Positions 57,375-64,000 of a DNA stretch of 64,000 nt are shown in pieces. The first letter of the stretch is position 1. Each line of letters starts with the position of its first letter. The stretch is taken from assembly GCA_019426215.1 (NCBI GenBank), contig CM033396.1, positions 31,539,154-31,603,153 on the forward strand, given 5' to 3'. Both the position numbers and the translations under genes were made by a program. Under the pieces are notes generated by a model. It ran no database searches. It was not told the origin of the DNA and saw nothing but the letters and a program-made list of their open reading frames with translations. Origin of the DNA: Buddleja alternifolia (lineage: Eukaryota > Streptophyta > Magnoliopsida > Lamiales > Scrophulariaceae).

Positions 57375-58409
57375 GGATAATTACGGCCAGAACCCCTATA
57401 GTTTGGCATACAAATTTTTCCCTCATCTTTCGTAAATTGCATCCACACTCCTTGTAATTTACAAAACCTTACATCCGTCAACTTCCGTTATGGTTACACT
57501 AGGGTTCAATTAGAAAGATATGTGGTCCGACTAGAATGCCCTTGGAATCAACATTATTGAATTTTTTAAATCAAAAATTTTGAAAAAAGAAAAGAATAGA
57601 AATACAAAAAATATTAAAGAATTATTTAAAATATTAGAAATTATCATATAATTCTTAGAAAATATATAAAAATATAAAAAATATAACAAATATTTAGTAA
57701 ATATTTGAAATTACTATGTAAGTATTAGAAAATATTAGTAAATATTAGAAATTATTATTAAAATAGCTTAAAAGTATAAAAAATATTAAGTAAATATCTG
57801 CAAAATGTTTATTCTAAACATATTAAAAAATATCTAAAAAAATGCGAAGAATATCAAATTTAATTTTCCTAACATAAATTTTTGGAATTTTCAAAATTGA
57901 AATAAAGAAAAAGAAAAATGAACCGGACAATGAATCCAAGCATCTCCACCGCTGCCAGCCATCTCCCCGCCACCACCCCGACCACTCCACCACATCTCCA
58001 CATTGCCGCCTCAAAGCCTAAGATCGAATTGATTCGATTAAAATCGATCGAAATCGATTCTGTTAAAATCAGTGAAGAAGACTACCGTGAAGAAAACGTT
58101 CAAATTGTGTGGTGAGAAGCGATGGCGGTGGGAAATGGCACTGAGCTGTTGAAAAAGACGAAGAAGACAATGTAATATGTTTTTCATTTTTTTTTCTATT
58201 TCTCTTTTTTCCATTTTCCATTTTTTTTCTTCTTCTTTCTATTCTTAAAGGTTTAATCAATGGCATTTTTTACTTTTCGGCGATTTCGTTAGGGCAAATT
58301 CCATCGTGTAAGGTTTCGCAAGCTACAAAGGGTGTGGATGTAATTTACGAAAGATGGGGGGTATATTTGTAACTATGCGTAACTACAGAGGGTCTGGACG
58401 TAATTACCC
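57375..58409. mobile_element. MULE-like non-autonomous element, 1035 bp
   Basis: The left end GGATAATTACGGCCAGAACC is mirrored on the right (inverse GGGTAATTACGTCCAGACCC), and similarity continues for about 100 bp (both arms share CATCTTTCGTAAATT). It sits in a TA tract, so the flanking TATATATAT cannot be told from the microsatellite. The interior has an AT-rich part and a GC-richer part at 57910-58170 with CCGCC/CCACC runs, perhaps captured host DNA; no convincing protein domain. Confidence 0.75.
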
Positions 58410-58499
58410 TATATATATGTATGTATATATATATTTATATGTTCTAATTGTTTTCAAGAACCAAATGAATTATATACGCCTTGTTTGATAATGTTTTTG

Positions 58500-58557
58500 A
58501 ATCCCATTTTCTATATACATATATATTTTTTTATAAGCAATCCCATTTTCTATATAC
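58500..58557 (-). mobile_element. Micro-retroinsertion (19-bp flanking duplication, oligo-T)
   Basis: AATCCCATTTTCTATATAC occurs at 58500-58518 and 58539-58557. The 20 bases between are ATATATATTTTTTTATAAGC. Same pattern as at 56658 and 59607. Confidence 0.5.
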
Positions 58558-59606
58558 TGAATCTGAATCAAAAAATCCTTAAAAATCACACTAAAAATTA
58601 TTTTGATTCAAGTTCACATTTTCTTAATTTCACTTTCCCTTTCCCTATATAACCAACTATCAATCACTACATCCATCAATTCGCATAATCATCAATTATA
58701 ATAATCATTTACTCCAACAAACATTTTTCTCTTTCTCTTTCATATTTTACAATTTTTAATTTTTATTTAACCTATCATACATCAACCAATCAATTTTGAT
58801 TCGACACATTTTACAAATTTCAATATTTTTAAAAACATAAACAAACACAATACACATATATCATTTTAACACGAATATCCATAGTACGTATTTGGAAAAA
58901 ATTCTTTTAAAGATTCTAACTCAAAAACATAAACAACCAGACTATATAGTTTCGTATTTTTTGAAAGTATACATACATGTTTATCCACCATGCATGTCTT
59001 CTTCCATTTTTTTCTTCCTTAATAAAAAACAATATATCTGAACGCGTGCATCCAAAGTTAGGTAGCTAGAAGAAAGTAAATGGACTCCATTTTAACAAGT
59101 TGCTTTCCACTGTTTTGTCCAAAGAGAAATGTTATACGTCATTGTTTAATCTTCAGATTCATTAATTTCCGTTAATTAAGTAAGCAATTATACAACGTAC
59201 TAATCATTAGTAAGGATTTAGTTAATCAAGAAATTAACTATACACTATACATAAAAGGGCTATACTAAAATAATGATATTAGTGAGAAGATATCTAGTGA
59301 ATATATATATATATATATGTGTGTGTTTGTGATAATTAATTTTATTTTTCGTAGTACTGATTTCACAATTTTAATAGTCATGACAAAAATTATTTATAAA
59401 TTACGTTGTTACTGTTGCTAATTAGTGTCACAAAAATTGTCACTGGACGACATTTATCATATGATTGATAACTTATTTTATAAAATATATTTGAGTGTAG
59501 TTGCGCCAGGAACAGAGTAGAATTTGTCATCGTTGGGTATCTTAACGGTAATATCTCCTAGAAAACAATACTCTCGGATTCTGGCGCATAATTGATCACA
59601 ATTGAG
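58558..59606. other. AT-rich intergenic DNA, possible decayed MITE
   Basis: TTGTTTGATAATGTTTTTGA near 58483 and its inverse-like TCAAAAACATAAACAACCAG near 58920 may be ends of an old element of about 450 bp. A TA/TG tract lies at about 59301-59328. Nothing else recognised. Confidence 0.3.
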
Positions 59607-59648
59607 GACGCATTATTTATTTTTTTGAAACACAATGACGCATTATTT
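59607..59648 (-). mobile_element. Micro-retroinsertion (12-bp flanking duplication, oligo-T)
   Basis: GACGCATTATTT occurs at 59607-59618 and 59637-59648. The 18 bases between are ATTTTTTTGAAACACAAT. An A-tail on the minus strand plus target duplication suggests a heavily 5'-truncated LINE or SINE. Confidence 0.5.
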
Positions 59649-61920
59649 GACCAGTGCAGGTTTCTCTCTTATGCAAATAATACCTTATTAAAACCTTGAA
59701 AATCAAGAATTTTACATGTTACCATGATTGCCTAACGCCTCCACTGTAATGATAGTTCTATACAATTAATAAATAAAAAAAGAAGTATTTCATGAGCATG
59801 TCAAAAAGGGACGACCGTGTATAATTTGAAATAAGAAAAATTCGAGATTGGGAAAAAAATAAAATTCCAAATAAAATAAGTTAAGAAAAAATTCCCCATA
59901 ATAAATTTTATAAGAGCAGTTGTCTACTAAATTCGTTCATTTGGATAATATTTTTATTCATTCTTAGTGGGAAATTTTATGATATATACACCAAGAGTAT
60001 TATTCAAGATATACTTTGTGTCTATCTCTCACCTAAGTCGGTATTTGGTTCATACACAATATATCTTAGTGTGTGAAACACAAAAAATAATACTCCCAAT
60101 ATATCACAATATTAATTATATTATATATCATTTATCCCATTGTTAGTTGAGTTATAGAAAATGCATGCAACACAAATAATGATAACAAGATCTAGTATCT
60201 CCTAGCTAGTCGGAAAATATAGTGAAAGAAGGTAACGTCATATCATGCTTATTAACTTTTGGGATGATGATATTTTTTTAGTCTTTAAAATAGACTATTT
60301 GTGACAAGGTAGTTATTACTCAAATGAAAAAAAAAAAATGTTACTATGTTTTTAATGTTTAAATTTTATTTCATTTAATTTTTTTTGGACATTTTTACCC
60401 TTATGTATGAATATACATTCTGAAGTAATTTAAAAGTAAGTATGTTAAAAAAAAAAAAAAGGGATTAAGTAAACAAAATTGTGTTGAAATTTATTGACCA
60501 ATCATACGTATAAAAAGATGATGAAATTTCAAGCTTTTATGAGTAATAATATTGAGAGCCGTCAAACTTAATGATGATGTCAAGAGTGGGAGGTTGGGGA
60601 CTCGGGTGTCTAAGATAGAAAAATTTGCACAAAAAAACAGCCTTTTTGAATAATATGTAAGTCCTAATTTGAATTCAAAAAGGATTTTTGAGTGCTAAGA
60701 TCAGTGACAATGTAATAAAATAACCAATTATGTTTCCTTAAAAAATCTTTACAAGATTCTGAAAGAAGGACTTACGAACATTTCATGATTAATAATCAAC
60801 GGGATTTGCAAAAAGATTGCTTGAGAGAGAAATTTAATCATTATATATAGGTTAAGTTTAATAAATAAAATACTGATTTATAAGTCTAACAGCTTAGACT
60901 TTGAAAATATGTGACACCCTAATTTGTATTTTCTTGAATTTCATACTTTCTATAGTTTTTTTTTTGTTTTGTTTTTATTGAAGTCCGTCACCTTTTCAAA
61001 CAAATTATTCCAACCATTCAAATACCTAATAATCACTACTCATTACGTTATAAATTTATTGTTTATTCATTTTTGTACTATATATTCAAGAAAAACAAAA
61101 GAGTTTTTCATCTATATTATTAATAGTACAAAGACTAAATTGACGTACGCTACCCAAAGGGATAAACGCCAAAGTTATTTTTGTATAATATATGTATTCT
61201 CTCGATCGAGGATGTTTGCTTGTTCCTGTCATATTATTTTCATCCCTTCTCTCTGATGCTTTTGTTCTGTTGCTCTTCATTTTTCTTCAACCGATTAGAC
61301 ATATAATTTAATTAAATAAATACATTAAAATATTTAAAAATGTTAATATTTTAATAAAAATTTAAACACTTTCTGGCACATCGCCACTAAGTATAAAAAT
61401 GATAGCAACTCCAACCCACTAGTTCCGAACCGACTATTATCCATTAGGGTTCATATAGAATGATTTCATTTTTTCCAACCCTTATCTAAAATTTAGCAAC
61501 AAGTCTAAAAAATAGAGATTGAGGGCGTAATTTATTTATTTATTGAAGCGGAAAAGCTTTAATCAAAGAATTAATAGTGCACCCACTGAGTTTTGCCTCC
61601 CACTCCTCGAGCATTTCCTGCAACATCGTCATTTATAGTCCACCACTCTAAAACCTTAGAATAATCAAATTAATTGGTGAGAAAACGTGTGACAAAAAAA
61701 GTATATTACTATTTAGAGTTGGAAATATTGAAAATTTTATGTCAAATAATGTTGTTATAGATTTTGGTCCACTTTTTTGGGTGACAGTCGAACGATTGAA
61801 TTTCACCACTAAACTATCATATTAATAATAATAATAAATATTGAAATAAGTTTTCTTTCATAATATTCATTTCGGACTTTTATCAAATTACATTAATTTG
61901 TGGCTTTAGTCTTGATTAGA
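59649..61920. other. AT-rich intergenic DNA
   Basis: It includes a small foldback at 59980-60106 (ends TGATATATACACCAAGAGTA and inverse TGATATATTGGGAGTATTAT), possibly a MITE, and a T-run with TTTATTGAAGCGG near 61546. No gene or RNA gene recognised. Confidence 0.4.
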
Positions 61921-62330
61921 AATATCCCACATCGGATGAAGACGAGAGATTTAGATGCATATAAGTTCCAAGCCCCATCAAGACACTTTTTAAAGACAAA
62001 ATTGTGTGGCTACGGCCAAAGCAGACAATATATCGCGCAGAGTGTCTGGTCTGCAAGAAGGCAAATGTATGTCACATCATTTTGACGACGTATGTGGTAA
62101 CATGGCCATGTACCTTACCCATACCCCTCGTCTGAGGGAGCTAATAATTAGTATGCAACTACTATCTCATATCAGATGGAGACGAAGGTCTTGAGATGCA
62201 TATAAGCTCCAAGCTTTCATCTCCCTAGCGAGACGCTTTTTAATTACAACCTGCGAGACTCGGCCAAAGTGAACAATATCTCGCGTAAGGGTGTACGATG
62301 TGTGAGAAAGCAAATACATGCCACATCAGT
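61921..62330 (+). repeat. Two tandem relics of a TRIM-like LTR
   Basis: Copy 1 (61921-62080) has ATCCCACATCGG, then GCATATAAGTTCCAAG, then CGGCCAAAGCAGACAATAT and TCACATCA. Copy 2 (62163-62330) has ATCTCATATCAGATGG, GCATATAAGCTCCAAG, GAGACGCTTTTTAA, CGGCCAAAGTGAACAATAT and CCACATCA. The run of CCCACATCGG, TATA box and GCCAAAGCGGACAATAT is typical of LTRs of small non-coding (TRIM-like) plant retrotransposons. CCCACATCG also equals the core of the upstream element of plant U-snRNA promoters, here about 25 bp before a TATA box. Confidence 0.5.
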
Positions 62331-63226
62331 TCTGTTGCTATTTTATTATCGTCATAAATATATAATACGATTGTTGCATACATTTAATACTATTTTATGA
62401 CCCTTCTAATATTAATTTTATTGCATCATATAGTATTTTATTCTCAATATATTTATATGATTTAATTGGGTGTTGTTCTTCCAAATACTATAATTAGTAG
62501 GCCATGACGAGTGATTTTTTTAAAGATATATACCTTGCCGATTTATTTAATTCAATAAATTCATAAGCTTATTAGATAAATTAGATAAAACAAGAATAAG
62601 CTAAGGTTGAGCAGTGAAAGAAGACCTAACTTTATAGCTATGAATTTTCGAAACACACGTTTGGTTTTTGAAATCAATTCTTTATATTAATAGTTAATAT
62701 TTAAGCACGACCAAAATTTAAGTTGATGCACATGGCATGCATGTGCTAGATATCCGCATCTCATGGGTATGGTCAAATTTCTGTCTACTATTTACCGAAA
62801 AAATTTCGTTCGCTCTCACTTCGGCCCATAAAAGAGTAGTTCACAAAATGAGTAATTAAATATATGATAAATGTAATTCATTTATCTTGTGAAATATATT
62901 TGGGTGTGATCGCGTTGAAAGTAGACTAAGTTTTCCTTATTTATCATAGATTCATAATATATAAGATATGTGATTGGAAATAAGTGGAGATGACAAAGAA
63001 AAATACAGAAATTATTACTACCACGGCAAATTGACTTGGTAAACAATTAATCCACATTAAACTAATTAAGACCTCTAAGTAAGGAGGTGGTTAGAAGCTT
63101 CCAAATCTTCTCCCCAGAACTATTAACAATTTCACCAACAATTTCTACTGAATAAACAATATTGTCAAGAACACTAATAAATGGATATTTAATCAACACT
63201 TAGACCTGTTAACTACAACCCATGGT
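62331..63226. other. AT-rich intergenic DNA
   Basis: GAAATATATTTGGGTGTGATCGCG near 62891 resembles AAAATATATTTGAGTGTAGTTGCGC near 59485, so a shared dispersed repeat is likely but unidentified. No gene. Confidence 0.4.
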
Positions 63227-63235
63227 TATAATTTT

Positions 63236-63822
63236 GGATTAAATACACTGACCACCTCTCTTATTTTATTTAGTGTAATTACAGTCATGTCTACTTATTT
63301 GTGGCTCATAATAAACACCTCCCTCTTATAATAAACAGTATATTTATCCCCTCTTATAATAAAACTTTACATTTACCTCCTCTTACTAACGACCGTTAGT
63401 CAAAAGTTACATTTTTGGCAACGTACTATTTAGACTCGTCTGCATTGAATCGTGATATTGGTCCTAAAACAAATTGAAATTGGGTATATGTTTTCATTTT
63501 CTTAAAAGATAACCGAATTGGCATAAATCAAATTTGCACTTCATTATCGAGATGTTAATAAGTCTTTACAAAATTATTTATTGAAAATCTAAATCAAAAT
63601 TACAATTACATTCTTTTTAAAGAAAAATAACCCCTCAAGGGCCATATAGAAATTTAGAAAATATTTTTTTGTGATGTTAGCAAATTTCATTATTGTTTTT
63701 ATGGAATAGGGCAATTGTAATGTTTTATTATAAGAGTAGGCTATATGTTATGTGTTCAAAATAAGCGCATTGAACTACAATTACAATAATTTAAATAAGA
63801 GGGATAATTAGTGTATTATCCC
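63236..63822. mobile_element. MULE-like non-autonomous element, 587 bp, perfect 9-bp duplication
   Basis: The left end GGATTAAATACACTGACCAC is mirrored on the right (inverse GGGATAATACACTAATTATC), with CTCTTAT-TTAAAT blocks shared further in. Both flanks are TATAATTTT (63227-63235 and 63823-63831), an exact 9-bp target duplication as made by Mutator-like transposases. No coding capacity. Confidence 0.85.
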
Positions 63823-63831
63823 TATAATTTT

Positions 63832-64000
63832 TAGAAGTTTTATGGATCTTTAGAGTTTAATTCCTGGACAATTAGAATTATTCAAGTTGAAGAGTTGGTA
63901 TGAGATCCATTACGCACCAAAGATAGTGCTTAACTGCTTATAATGAAACTATAGCCTAAGACTCTCTAAAAATCAATGTATATGTACAAAAAGAATTTGG
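63832..64000. other. Intergenic DNA to the window end
   Basis: Nothing recognised. Confidence 0.5.

Noticed and set aside
57918..58115. Ser/Pro-rich short frame as a gene
   Set aside because: Inside a MULE-like element, no domain, low-complexity; at most a captured fragment.
59980..60106. Foldback MITE
   Set aside because: Inverted ends are imperfect and flanking duplications unclear; mentioned only within the intergenic entry.

Overview
The window looks like nuclear DNA of a flowering plant, probably a dicot. It is AT-rich, full of (TA)n and (GA)n tracts, and made almost entirely of plant-type transposable elements nested in one another. I found no host gene that looks intact. Most coding frames carry stops or frameshifts, so nearly all genes are listed as pseudogenes.

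Layout. 1-13001: a minus-strand Ty1/copia element of SIRE/Maximus type with a 1.6-kb LTR and a large extra ORF between pol and the 3' LTR; the window edge cuts its left LTR. It sits inside a second, plus-strand copia element (13002 to about 16960), which also holds a 1.85-kb insertion containing a WG/GW-rich gene fragment. 17.0-23.2 kb: three fragments of a Myb/SANT-like gene with a shared intron position, two of them divergent around a ~130-bp tandem array that a hAT transposon (18951-22306, BED/DUF659 transposase) has entered. 24.2-34.2 kb: a small MITE, a scrambled LINE ORF1, a CACTA-like end, and a plus-strand L1-type LINE interrupted by a 1.7-kb solo LTR. 35906-47036: a ~0.9-kb MULE-like element split by a nearly intact Tat-lineage Ty3/gypsy element (36396-46622, target duplication ACTAT). 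48.0-49.2 kb: a hAT-like and a MULE-like non-autonomous element. 51454-56815: a complete but degenerate copia element (target duplication ATAGA), its gag split by a 240-bp MITE. 57.4-63.8 kb: two more MULE-like elements, tandem TRIM-like relics, and tiny retroposed insertions.

How the parts relate. The gypsy copy is the youngest large insertion: its two LTRs differ by about four substitutions and a C-run length. Its gag-pol frame is broken by only one stop and two 1-base frameshifts. On the opposite strand, between pol and the 3' LTR, it carries a spliced extra gene with its own TATA box and Transposase_28-like domain. The copia elements are older. Four elements share GG(G)-type ends, and their flanks are exact, near or (in a TA tract) ambiguous 9-bp repeats, as expected of Mutator-like elements.

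Most unusual points: the antisense spliced gene in the Tat element; a 2.57-kb segment in which a LINE ORF1 is circularly permuted at a 10-bp direct repeat; the WG/GW (Argonaute-hook-like) fragment; three micro-insertions with 12-19 bp duplications and an oligo-T tract; and a MITE whose empty site restores the copia gag frame exactly.
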